Shown: positions 1 through 11,200 of the stretch, piece by piece
Layout: every line of letters begins with the position of its first letter
Position numbering within the stretch: position 1 is the first letter of the stretch
From: Podospora bellae-mahoneyi
Taxonomy: Eukaryota; Ascomycota; Sordariomycetes; Sordariales; Podosporaceae
Direction: 5' to 3'
Assembly: GCF_035222275.1 (NCBI RefSeq)
Contig: NW_026946358.1
Location: forward strand, 24,900 to 88,899
Length of the DNA stretch: 64,000 nucleotides
Position numbers and translations under genes: made by a program
Notes under the pieces: model-generated
The model's input: only the letters and a program-made list of their open reading frames with translations
Database searches by the model: none
What the model was told of the DNA's origin: nothing

Positions 1-1
1 T

Positions 2-244
2 TTTGGGTCAATCATAAGTGTAGTAGCTGCATGATTATTCTTGTATATTGTATACTTACAATTAGTTGAAGGAGAATATGCAGGTAGATTCCCTTGATTA
101 AACCCTCAATTCTATACAGACACTCTACAAGCTCTTCTAAATAGAAGTTATCCTAGTTTAGAATGAGCTTTAAGTAGTCCACCGAAACCTCATGCTTTCG
201 TAAGTCTTCCTTTACAATCCAATATATTAAGAAGTGGTTTTTAG
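2..244 (+). CDS. cox1: cytochrome c oxidase subunit 1, 3' end (partial)
   Basis: Final exon of cox1, the catalytic subunit of complex IV in the inner membrane; the 5' part lies left of the window. The frame starting at base 2 reads FGSIISVVAAWLFLYIV, the last transmembrane helix, then a tail with EGEYAGRF, LNPQFYTDTLQALL and PKPHAFVSLPLQS, all typical of fungal Cox1. Two TGA codons fall where Trp is expected (VVAAW, RFPW) and a third at SLEW, which shows genetic code 4. The stop is TAG at 242-244. No intron interrupts this part. Confident. Confidence 0.95.
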
Positions 245-688
245 GTTTAATAGAGGCTATTAAGGGACCCTTAATGAAATTAACTTTAACTAGTAAACCT
301 AAAGCTTATAGTTTTGTAAACACTACCTTATAAAGTAGTATTTTACAGTGCTATTATATGCCGTACGACGGCGCAAGCTCGTCGTACTATTTTATTAACA
401 GAGGTTATATTCTAAGGTTAATGATAATCATAGCTAGCATACTTCATTGTAAAGCACAAGCTCGGTTATTATATTTTAGTGGTCGATGATAACCATAGTT
501 ATGTGCGAGGTAGGGGCGCATAGCATAGTATGCTATGTATATAGCATTATGTAGTATAAGCTTGGCTTTTATTTATGTCGCATGATGATCATACAGGCAT
601 ACAGACATAATTCGTCAGTACGTCATGCAAACATATGTACTGACGAAGTATGTCGAGGAGGAGGCCCTCCTCCTCCTCTAAATAAAAA
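245..688. repeat. gene-free spacer with GC-rich repeat modules
   Basis: No gene is visible between cox1 and trnR. The spacer holds several copies of the dispersed modules. Positions 363-387 form a hairpin with an 8-bp stem (GTACGACG/CGTCGTAC) whose loop is the GCGCAAGCT core. Further right are TACTGACGAAGTATGTC-type sequence and a GGAGGAGG/CCTCCTCC tract (about 655-680) just before trnR. Confidence 0.6.
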
Positions 689-759
689 GGTGTGTTAGTT
701 TAATGGCAAAACATGGCGCTACGGACGTTGTTTTATAAGTTCGAGTCTTATACACATCT
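689..759 (+). tRNA. trnR: tRNA-Arg(ACG)
   Basis: Cloverleaf: acceptor GGTGTGT/ACACATC, anticodon stem TGGCG/CGTTG (two G-T pairs) with loop CTACGGA giving anticodon ACG, T stem ATAAG/CTTAT with loop TTCGAGT. It reads CGN arginine codons. Confidence 0.85.
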
Positions 760-985
760 GTAATGTCTTATCCTACCATATAATATTCTGGATTTTTAAG
801 TTTTAGTTTTAGACGCAGAAATATATTTTAAGGCGCGAGCTCTAAATGTAATAGTAGCCCTCTACTACTTCGAGCTTGCGCGCCCGGCTCAGTAAAAAAA
901 ATTTTTTATGTGCATAAACATGTATGTGGATAAATAAATTTAAATATGTTGCAGTCTGTGCGCGTAACTTTTTAAGTAATAAATC

Positions 986-1346
986 CATAACCAGGAGATG
1001 CATCATAATGGTGGGTATCATTTAAGTGAGCGTGGTAGGGGCTTATTTATTATACCGCACGGTATAAGGTTACTTTAAATAATTTACAAACTTTTAATAT
1101 TTTCGCTATGAATATTACCTTAATACTTTTTTTAATAGGAATTTTAGGATTCGTATTAAATAGAAAAAATATTATATTAATGCTTATTTCAATTGAAATA
1201 ATGCTATTAGCTATAACATTCCTAATATTGGTAAGTTCACTTAATATGGATGATATAATCGGTCAAACTTATGCTATTTATATAATAGTTGTTGCAGGTG
1301 CAGAATCTGCTATAGGTTTGGGTATTTTAGTTGCTTTCTATAGATT
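986..1346 (+). repeat. duplicated leader plus nad4L exon 1, copy A
   Basis: This segment (about 120 bp of leader plus the 239-bp first exon of nad4L) is nearly identical to 2901-3256. Copy A has the intact reading frame. The two copies diverge abruptly right after the codon for Leu in FYRL, which is where a different intron begins in each copy. Confidence 0.9.
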
Positions 1347-4300
1347 AATTAACTTTCCTGATAAAAATCCAAGATCAAATTATTCTTATTCACATTTTAA
1401 TTTATTACCTACAATTTCACGGCGAAGTCGTAATTTAATCCAATCAAGGAATTATTCTAGCCTTTCGCCTAGGACTAGCGCTGTATGCAGTGTTAGATCA
1501 GAGGGTGAAAGGAAAATAGTTTTAAATCCTTCATTTATAAGTGGGTTCTCTGATGCTGAAGGTTCTTTTGTTGTAACTATTTTAAATAATCCTAGATATA
1601 AAATAGGATGAAATGTACAAGCTAGATTTAAAATAAAGTTACATGAGAAAGATAGAGCTTTATTATTATTAATTAAAAATTATTTTTATAATGTTGGATA
1701 TATATCCACCCTAAAGGGTGGATCTACGGTTGAATTTAGAGTTAGTGATATAACTAGTTTAAATAATATAATTATACCTCATTTTGAAAAGTATACATTA
1801 ATAACTAATAAATATAAAGATTTTATAATATTTAAACAAATTGTATCGTTAATGTCAGAAACAAAAACATACTACTTTAGAAGGGTTAAAAGAAATTTTA
1901 GAATATAGAGCATCTCTTAATTGAGGTTTATCTAAAAATTTAAAGGAATCTTTTCCTTCAATAGTACCAGTTAAAAGAGTCGAAATTGAGGATAATATAT
2001 TAAGTAATTTACGGCTACGCCCTAACTGAGTAGCTGGTTTCTCAGCAGGAGAATCCAATTTTTTTATAACTATATCTGGTAATAAAGTATGATTACGTTT
2101 TTCTATAGCTCAAGACTCAAGAGATATATTGTTATTAAAAAGTTTAGTTGAATTTTTTAATTGTGGTTATATAGCTCAATATAAAAACCGTAAAGTATGT
2201 GAATTTATAGTTACAAAAATTAATGATATAATTATATATATAATTCCTTTTTTGAAAAATACAAAATTGAAGGTTCTAAATATAAGGATTATGTTAATTT
2301 TAAAGAAGCTGCTATTCTTATTAAGAATAAAGAACATTTAACTGAAAAAGGTTTAAATAAAATAATAGAATTAAAAAATTCTATGAATAAAAATGATTAA
2401 TATTTTCTTGATTAAAAGGAAGTTTTCATCTTGATCACCAAAGGCGAAGTGAACCTTCGTCTAGTCTTATACAAGGCGAAACTCTCAAATTGCGGGAAAT
2501 TCTTAAAAACAAATCTACCAAGTTAATATAGTAATATAATTAATGGAACAAGTAATGATTCGTTGTATGGTAAAAACGATTTGTATATATAGAAGATCTG
2601 CAGCCAAGCACCAAGTATTCTTGCTACGCAGGAATAACGGTGTGCAGTTAATCGGCTAAATGTGAGTTGGTTTTTTATTAATATGGGCTGCACAAACTAA
2701 AGCTCGGATATTAATAATTAGCTTAAGATATAGTCAGTCTCAATATGAGAATATTGAGGTATTAAATTTTTTAGAAAGTATCAAAAAAAAGTACAGCGCA
2801 AGCTCATACTTGGTGGTATGCCTAAAATAAGGGTATATTAATAATGGTAAGGCGCAAGCTCTAATTTTTATTTCATCTTTAGGTGCGAACTCTAATATTT
2901 ATAACCAGGAGGTGCATCATAGCGGTAGGCATCATTTAAGTGAGCGTGGTAGGGGCTTATTATTACGCCGTACGGTGTAAGGTTACTTTAAATAATTTAC
3001 AAAATTTTAATATTTTCGCTATGAATATTACCTTAATACTTTTTTAATAGGAATCTTAGGATTCGTATTGAATAAAAAATATTATATTAATGCTTATTTC
3101 AATCGAAATAATGCTATTAGCTATAACATTCCTAATATTGGTAAGTTCACTTAATATGGATGATATAATCGGTCAAACTTATGCTATTTATATAATAGTT
3201 GTTGCAGGTGCAGAATCTGCCATAGGTTTGGGTATTTTAGTTGCTTTCTATAGATTAGCTTCAAACTATACTTTTAGTTGTAAGAATACAACTAATTCTT
3301 CGTACTGTAAAACTCTTAATAAAGTTTCAGACTTAAAGGCAAAAAATCGCCTTTTAAGCGTAAGACCTAAAACTTTCGTTAGAAACTATTCCCATTTAAT
3401 CCAAAAAAAAGGGTTAGTTTACACCCTTGATTTATAACAGGTTTCACAGATGGGGAGGGTTTTTTGAATAGGTGTTAGACGAGACCCTAGAAATAAACTA
3501 GGCTGATGTGTACAAGCTTTTTTTCAAATAGCCCTACATAAAAAAGATGAAGCTCTTTTAAAAGCAATCCAAAAGTACTTAGGAGGTATTGGGGCGGTAA
3601 AAGTTAGAGGTGATAAATGTACTTTCATAGTAAGCTCTTTATCACAGATTACAAAAGTAATTATCCCACACTTCGATTCTTACCCTTTAATTACTAATAA
3701 ATTAGCTGATTATTTTTTATGAAAAGGTATAATTGAAATAATGAAGGCTAAAAAACATTTAACTCTAGAAGGATTAAATGAAATAGTACGAATGAAAGCT
3801 CAATTAAATTTAGGACTTTCTGATGAATTAAAAACCGCTTTTGCAGAAACTTTTTCCACTTCAGCGATAATAAAAAGAATACTAAACAAGGAATCTATAC
3901 CTCACGGGATGTGAATGGCAGGGTTTACATCTGGAGAAGGTTCTTTCTTCGTCAATATCTTTAAATCCTCGCATCACAAAGTAGGGTACCAAATAAGATT
4001 AGAATTTGAAATTGCTCAACATATTCGCGATGAACTTTTAATGCTAAGTTTTACTGAATTTTTCGGCTGTGGTATCATTAGCAGATATTCAAGCGATATG
4101 GTAAAGTTTAGATGTACTAAATTTTCAGATATATCTACAAAAATTGTCCCCTTTTTTAAAGAATACTTACCAGAAGGTAACAAAATTAAAGATTTTCAGG
4201 ATTTCTGCAAAGTATGTGAATTAATGGAAAATAATGCTCATTTAACTGAAGAAGGGCTTAATCAAATTCGTGAAATAAAAGCTAGAATGAACAGCTTTCG

Positions 4301-5222
4301 TAAGTAGAAAATTTTTTTTTTTTTTACTTTGTGTGTGCTTGTGATAAATGTCTAAGACATAGTATCGAAACTTAGTGGAGAGATGTATAATATAGGTGAC
4401 TGAAGGTTGTATTACAACATATAAAGTGCTCACATTAAAAATCTTGATCTAAAGGGTGAATAAAATTATCCCTAGTCTTTAATAAAGGCGAAACCTTCAA
4501 ATTGCGGGAAGTACCTGATAAAATACTGATTTCGACCAAACCTGCATGGTAACATAGCAGGTGGCACAGGTAATGACTCGTGGTATGGTAAAACCGAAAC
4601 AGATAATCAGTTAAGCTATAATAGTTGACTGTGTAGGGTTAATCTGCAGCCAAGCGCCATATATTTATTGTATAAGTAATGGTGGGCAGTTCATCGACTA
4701 AATGTAGGTTGGTGAAAAATATTATTTTCTCTTCTCATTGTTTTCTTAATATATTATCTTTACACACGATTATTAAAGTCTATCTGTGCGAAGTTCATAA
4801 TAATAAGAAAAAACAGCTACCTTCGCGCTTCGCAGGGTTAGAAGGAGGGTGCGTAGCCCAAAAATTATTTTTTGCTTAAGATATAGTCAAATGTTGCTTA
4901 ATATTCTCTCCCTTTTCCGTACCTTCGCTTCGCCCTAGGTACATGGTTAGGGTTTTTAGTAAAAACTAAAACCGAAAGGTGAAAATATAAAATAGTTTAA
5001 TAATAATATAATAATTTAACCGAAACCTATTATGAAGTGCAGGGCGCAAGCTCCCCTAATAAAATAAGGATTCAAGCTGCTGATATAATAGTAAGGTATA
5101 CATTGTCAAATTTTGTTATGTAGCAAAATATTGGATAGTTTAAATTATACTAGTTATTAAATCTAATTTATAAGAGAAATAACCAACCTAGAAGAGGAAG
5201 TATAAGTATAGAGTATAAATAA
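1108..5222 (+). CDS. nad4L: NADH dehydrogenase subunit 4L (2 exons)
   Basis: Small membrane subunit of complex I. Exon 1 is 1108-1346 and ends after FYR plus two bases of the Leu codon. Exon 2 is 5192-5222 and encodes the end of the Leu codon, then RGSISIEYK and stop TAA. Joined length is 270 nt (89 aa), the usual size. The junction fits group I rules: U at the end of exon 1, G (5191) at the end of the intron. The stop TAA overlaps the nad5 ATG by one base, the standard fungal nad4L/nad5 arrangement. The intervening 3.8 kb contains a second, frameshifted copy of exon 1, so correct splicing must skip it. Exon 2 and overlap are certain; how the composite intron is removed is inferred. Confidence 0.9.
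1347..2400 (+). pseudogene. LAGLIDADG homing endonuclease, degenerate (intron unit A)
   Basis: Reads in frame from nad4L exon 1. First LAGLIDADG motif [12 protein letters not shown] at about 1540-1575, second [12 protein letters not shown] at about 2027-2065, with the usual HLTxxGL linker and a C-terminal end NSMNKND with stop at 2398-2400. The frame is broken near 1866, where one extra A precedes the HTTLEGL segment, and near 2260, where a T run is one base short. TGA codons serve as Trp. It would normally cut the intron-less nad4L site; here it is probably inactive. Confidence 0.8.
2901..3256 (+). repeat. duplicated leader plus nad4L exon 1, copy B
   Basis: Second copy of 986-1346, with small indels and substitutions. 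Leader and exon were duplicated together, so the event was a segmental duplication of DNA rather than insertion of a spliced cDNA. The repeat ends at the same base at which an intron starts in both copies. Confidence 0.9.
3021..3256 (+). pseudogene. nad4L: nad4L exon 1, second copy, frameshifted
   Basis: ATG at 3021 matches the real start at 1108. The T run after AATAC has six T instead of seven, which leads to TAA at once. A 2-base deletion about 30 bases further on restores the original frame, so from about 3090 the protein sequence is again Nad4L ([14 protein letters not shown]...) to FYRL. The copy cannot give a normal N terminus. It reads straight into the LAGLIDADG ORF of intron unit B. 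Whether it is transcribed as part of a longer intron is unknown. Confidence 0.85.
3257..4307 (+). pseudogene. LAGLIDADG homing endonuclease, frameshifted (intron unit B)
   Basis: Two LAGLIDADG motifs: [10 protein letters not shown] at about 3432-3465 and [13 protein letters not shown] at about 3914-3950, the linker [18 protein letters not shown], and an intact C-terminal half (130 aa from 3915) ending at TAG 4305-4307. Compared with the expected frame, one A is missing in the A8 run near 3410 and one T is extra in the T6 run near 3466. The protein differs clearly from the unit A endonuclease, so the two introns are not simple copies of each other. Confidence 0.8.
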
Positions 5223-8200
5223 TGTATTTAAGTATAATAATCTTACCTTTATTAGGATGTATAGTATCTGGCTTTTTAGGTAGAAAAGTTGGGGTTAAAG
5301 GTGCACAACTAATTACATGTTCAAATGTAGTAATTACTACAATATTATCAATATTAGCTTTTATTGAAGTAGGTTTTAATAATATTCCTGTTACTATAAA
5401 TTTATTTAGATGAATAGATAGTGAATGGTTTAATATCATTTGAGGTTTCCAATTTGATAGTTTAACAGTTTATTTTGTGGGTCTGCTGTTTATACAGCAG
5501 ACAGAAGCTGTGTTGGTTTTAATCCAACTGTATAAGAATATATATTTAAAAAATTATTTAATTGTATATTAGTTAGTTTAGCTTTGAAATCGCTTTGTAT
5601 AAATGATTTAGAGCTAGCGCCCAATAAAAATCAAAACTTTCATCTTTATTCCTTAACCATTCTCTGGTATTTATTAAAGGGAGAGTATATAGTTTAAGGC
5701 GCAAGCCTCAAATAATGAATTATTTAACCCAGCAAACAGCTAAATTTTCTACCCTGAAAGAAGATGGTCGGGTGCGTAGCCCAAATTTTTAGAATGATTC
5801 GTAGGATTTACCGATGCTGAAGGTAGTTTTAGTATAAACCCTATGCTTACTAAGGATGGATCGACTCTTTCTAAGGTTGGATTCATGTTTAAAATCGCTT
5901 TGCATATAGACGATGAGAAGGTTTTAAGATATATTAGTGCTAAATTAGGTGTTGGAGGGTTCGTCTTTATAAAAATGAATGTATATTTAGTGTTACTGAT
6001 AAAAAGGTATACTATTATTAATATCGATATTTGATAAATATAATCTAAATACCTCAAAATACTTAGATTATTTAGATTTTAAACAAGCTTTTTTGGCTAC
6101 CATTTTAATGGTTGAAATAATAATTTAGATAGTGAAACCAGTTTTACTAGTGAGTCAATAAAAAATAAAATTATAGAACTAAAAATAAAATGAATACTAA
6201 TCGTATTAATTTTGATAGACCTGAAAGTTCTAAAATTATAATTACTAAATATTGACTACTAGGGTTTATAGAAGGGGATGGGTCTTTCTTTATAAGAAGA
6301 GATAATTTAACACCTACTTTTTCTATCGAAAATACTGGGGTACAATTGCCTGTTTTACTTAAGATAAAAGAATTCTTAGAAAATTCTCTTGGTTTTGACA
6401 AATATTCTTTATATAAAATAAAAAATTCATCTATTATATTACTAACTACAGTAAAAGCTAGATGCGTTAATGGTAAAAGTAGTGTATCTCTTATTATAAA
6501 TAACATAAATGTTCTATATAATTATTTAATACCTTTCTTTTCCGACGCTGAATTTTTAACTAAAAAAGGAAAAGATTTTAACGATTTTAAAATTATCAGT
6601 AAAGCTGTGTATATGGGAGCCCATAGGAAAGAAGAGATAAGATCTTTAATTTTAAAATTATCAAATACTATGAATAATTTTAGATTATCAACCTATAAAG
6701 GAATAATTGAATATTTAAATAAAGAGGAATTAAATATATTAACAACTGTAACATCTACAATTGAATATCTTATAGATGGAAGAGTCAGGGATAATATTAC
6801 AAAAAATATTACCTAAACAGGTTAGTTGTATATACGAAATATAAAAAAATTATGGAGAAATTATATTAGCTAATTCTTTAACTGAAGCTGCTTCAATTGT
6901 AGGATTATATCCTGATACTTTAAGTAAATATTTAGATATTGAAATATTAAATCCTAAAGATGCTTTTATTGAAATTAAAAATTTAAAAATTAGAAGAGTA
7001 CGTGTACTCTTTAGGGATACAGAGCTTCCATACTTCGTTAGTAAATAGGGACTCCCCCCCCGTCTTTTAATTACTTTCATTACGGTATATGCCTACGAAG
7101 TCTGGGACTATAATTAAATAAAATCTTTTTATATATATATATATAATAACCCTTACAATAGCCACAATTAGCTAGCTTAACTATTTGAGCTGTGGGTTTT
7201 ACCGAGGTCAACATATCAATGGTATGTATGTGCACAAGCTCTTCTTGATGGTTTTCAGCTATTGTGGCGGCGCAAGCTCGCAAGGGGTATATAATGTTTA
7301 TTAATAAATCACTTTTAATCAAGAATATTATAAATGCGCAAGCTACAAATTAGACGAAGTACTAAAAATTTTTTTTTTCTTCGTGCTTCGCTAGAAAGGA
7401 TCTTAATATACAGAGTATATCATTAATAGGAATTGAGCAAGATTATAATCAAACAATTCTATACTTATACAAAAGTGGTGAAAACGGTTAAGGAGGATAT
7501 ACTTTAAGACCGTCGGCAGTTATAAATGTCGCTACAGACTGGTTCACCGGGGTTAGGCTGAAATGTCTGTCCAAATGTACAGTCGGATCCTAGAACGAAT
7601 GTGATATCGTAGAGAGTAAATATTTATCGAAAAACACTACACATAGTGGATAGCCTTACCGCAAAGGTAATAAACTCTTAAGTAGGTAAACTACTCTTAA
7701 TGTCTATTGCTCTTATGACAGAGTTGACATCAAGGTCAGGTTAACTAGGATTGTTCAATGTTAATTCCTGTATTGATAATAAGTTCTTTAGTTCACATAT
7801 ATTCAATTTCGTACATGAGTAGTGATCCTCGAGGTAGCGTGGAGGAATATACGCTTCTATGGGGGTAAACTGTCAAATTCCGGGGAACTCCTAAAGCTTA
7901 AGGTACCAAGCTGTATTTGAAAAATTATCAGTGGCTGAGGTAATTGCTCAGGTATGGTAACAAGCCTTAAGATATGTGAAAACAAAATGGACAATCGCGG
8001 ATCTAAGTCAACAAAACTAAAAGTTAATGTTGTAAAAGAGCAACGAGTAAACGGCAGTTGATCAGCTAAGTCTAACTTAACTAATTTAAGATGTACTCTA
8101 ACAGGTTTTGAAAAGAATCGTGGTATAAATCACGGCTTCAACCGTCAAATGAGTTGAAGTTCACGTGTTAAAATCCCATCTAAGCAATTCCGTCTCAGCT

Positions 8201-11200
8201 CCGTCGTTTTTATTCATGGTACTTCTAAATTGACTTCGGTGAATCCTGGAGTTTGGTCTGGTTTAATAGACGGAGAAGGTTCTTTTTCAATAATCTTAGT
8301 TAAAAATTCAACACGTAAATTAGGTTGACGTATTGAACCAAAATTTCAACTTGGTTTACATAAAAAGATTATGATGTATTATTACAGTTACAGCTTTTTT
8401 TTTAGGTGGTGCCGGTGGTATCTATTCAGCTCGGAATGGTGAGTTTGTTAACTACATAATTAGTTCTATTAAAGATTTAAATAAACTTGTTGTTCATTTA
8501 GAACATTATCCATTGTTAACTCAAAAATCCGTGGATTTCTTTTTCTTTAAACAAATAATAGATTTAATTAATAATAAAGCTCATTTTACTGTTGAAGGTT
8601 TAAATAAAATAGTAAATCTAAAAGCATCTATGAATTTAGGTTTATCCGATAAGTTAAAATTAGAGTTTCCTGGATATCAAGTCATGGAAAGACCTATTTT
8701 TAATTGTATCGAAGTAGCTGCAAATATAAGTCCTTCTTGGATTTCTGGTTTTGTTAGTGCTGAAGGGAACTTTGATGTTCGTACACCTAAAACAAATAGT
8801 AAAACGGGTTATAGAGTTCAGTTAAGATTTAGGATAACCCAGCATGTTAGGGATATCATATTAATGGAAAAATTAGTTCAATATTTAGGAGGAGGAAAAG
8901 TATATAAATATACTAGATCTGGTGTTCATTTAAGTATAGTTGATTTCTCCTTAATCACTAATAGAATAATTCCTATATTTAAAGAAAATCCTTTAGTTGG
9001 TGTAAAATCTAAGGATTTTGAAAACTGATGTAAAATACATGAATTAATGGTTAATCGTTCACACTTAACTATTAAAGGTATGAACTTTATACAAGAAATT
9101 AAATTGGGTATGAATAGAGGTAGAAGTATTGAGACAGAGTAAGAAGGTAAGATTAATTAATTTCAAGATTACGTCACTTCATCTATATGAAGAATTTGCT
9201 TTAAGACCCTCGATGTAACCGGCGCCATTCAAAAAGTAAACTAGTATAAAATGAGACAAATTGTATGATAAATTTAACAAAAGCATAATCAAAGGTTTTT
9301 TAGTTATTTAAGCTTATTTACATTTATGATGATAATACTTGTAACAGCTAATAATTATTTATTAATGTTTGTAGGATGAGAAGGTGTAGGAGTTTGTTCA
9401 TATCTATTAGTTAGTTTTTGATTTACTAGAATAGCAGCTAATCAAAGTTCTATATCTGCCTTCTTAGCTAATAGAGTAGGGGATTGTTTTTTAACAATTG
9501 GTATGTTTGCTATATTATGATCTTTAGGTAATAATCAAATTTTTAAATTGGTCCTCGCTATAATGAGGATAGTTAATAATTATACTAGCATTTCTTTTAC
9601 ATGTAACTATATACACAAAAATTCTCATAGAAACTCTAGTTCAAGAATACATACATATAAATCACACTATTGCATTAACCGGGGTCAAACTAGACAGTAT
9701 TCTAATCTTGGTCCTTATTTAGCTGGTTTAATTGAAGGGGATGGTCACATAGCAGTACAAGATCTAGACACAAAAAAGTAGTTCACAGACCAAAAATAAT
9801 TATTGCATTTAATAAACATGATAAACCTTTAGCTGAGAAATTGTACTAAATTAAATGTTGGTAAAGTGATTGATAGATCAGAGACTGGTCATGTATTATT
9901 ACAAATTTTAGCTAAAAATGAAGTTTTAAAAATAATAAATTTAATAAATGGTCACATGAGAACTCCTAAAATAGAAGCACTACATAGAGCTATTAATTGA
10001 ATAAATAAAAAAAAGATAATAGTTCTATAGCTTGCTTAGGGTTAGATACATCTCCTTTAAATAGTAACGCTTGATTGGCTGGATTCTCAGACGCGGACGG
10101 ATGCTTTAGTATAACTACGTATGATCGTAAAAAAATGGAGTATTTTTAAGAACTAGTGTTCAAACTTATTTTCGTATAGAAGTAAAACAAGATTATTCTA
10201 GAGAAGTTGCACTAGAACAAGGGGGATCTAGCTTTTTCCCTATTATGAGTGAAATATCGCATTTTTTAACTGTAAACCTTTATACTAGAACTAGAAAAAC
10301 TAAAGATAAAGTCTTTTATGCTTTCGCTGTTGTAGCTCATAATTCTAGAAGCCATGAAATATTACATGAATATTTCTCTAAATTTCCTTTGTATTCCTCT
10401 AAATTCTTAGCTTATAAAGATTGATGTCTTGTTCAAACACTACATAAAGGATCTTTAACCAAAGAGAATCTAGAAAAGATAAAAGAAATAAAAAGCCAGT
10501 TCAATAGTAAAAGAACAGTATTTGATTTTTCACATTTAAATAATTTTTAATAAATTGCCGTGGGAGGTAGTAATATCTCTCTTATTATATAACTATATGC
10601 AGGAAACCCCTAAAGTCTTTTTATAGATTTTTTGGAAACTTTGTTATAAAGCGTACAAGAAACTTAATTATTAAAAAGAATAGATTTTTTTCAAGCGCAA
10701 GCTCTAATTATACTAAATATTTTTATTTTTTATTTTATCCTTTACATATATTAGATATGTAATAGTTGAGGGTTGGAGGTGGGAAAGAATAAAATATAGA
10801 TATATTGAATGTTTAGATTGTATTTATTTAGCTTTATATAAACTTATTGTTTATGTAATGTCAAACATTAAGTGCCTGCTTCGCGAGAAAAAATGAAAAT
10901 GGACAATCTGCAGGAAACTGGATAATTAAGTATATTTATTTAGGATCCTCAGAGACTACACGTTATACTCCTTTTATAACACCTATAAGTAGAGTGCGGG
11001 TGCTATTTATGTATAAGTATAAATTATATTAACTTATATAACAAAGGATGAAGAGATAGTCCAATTTATAATTGAAAGGTTATAATAAAATTTGAATTTA
11101 GATTATAGTACAGTATTTTCATTAGCCCCTTATATTAACAGTAAAGTAGTTCTTATTATAGGTATATGTTTATTAATTGGTGCTATGGCTAAAAGTGTGC

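Larger units (their letters stand above)
1347..5191 (+). mobile_element. composite intron region in nad4L: two group I introns around a duplicated exon
   Basis: From the 5' splice site after copy A of exon 1 to the 3' splice site before exon 2. It holds, in order: a degenerate double-LAGLIDADG ORF (to 2400); group I core-like sequence at about 2480-2760 (AATTGCGGGAA, CTGCAGCCAAGC, a GTGCAGTTAATCGGCTAA segment, TTAAGATATAGTC); the duplicated leader and exon copy B (2901-3256); a second LAGLIDADG ORF (to 4307); and a second core at about 4480-4895 with the same motifs. The first unit has no exon-2-like sequence at its 3' end, so only the second 3' splice site can yield a full Nad4L. Confidence 0.75.
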
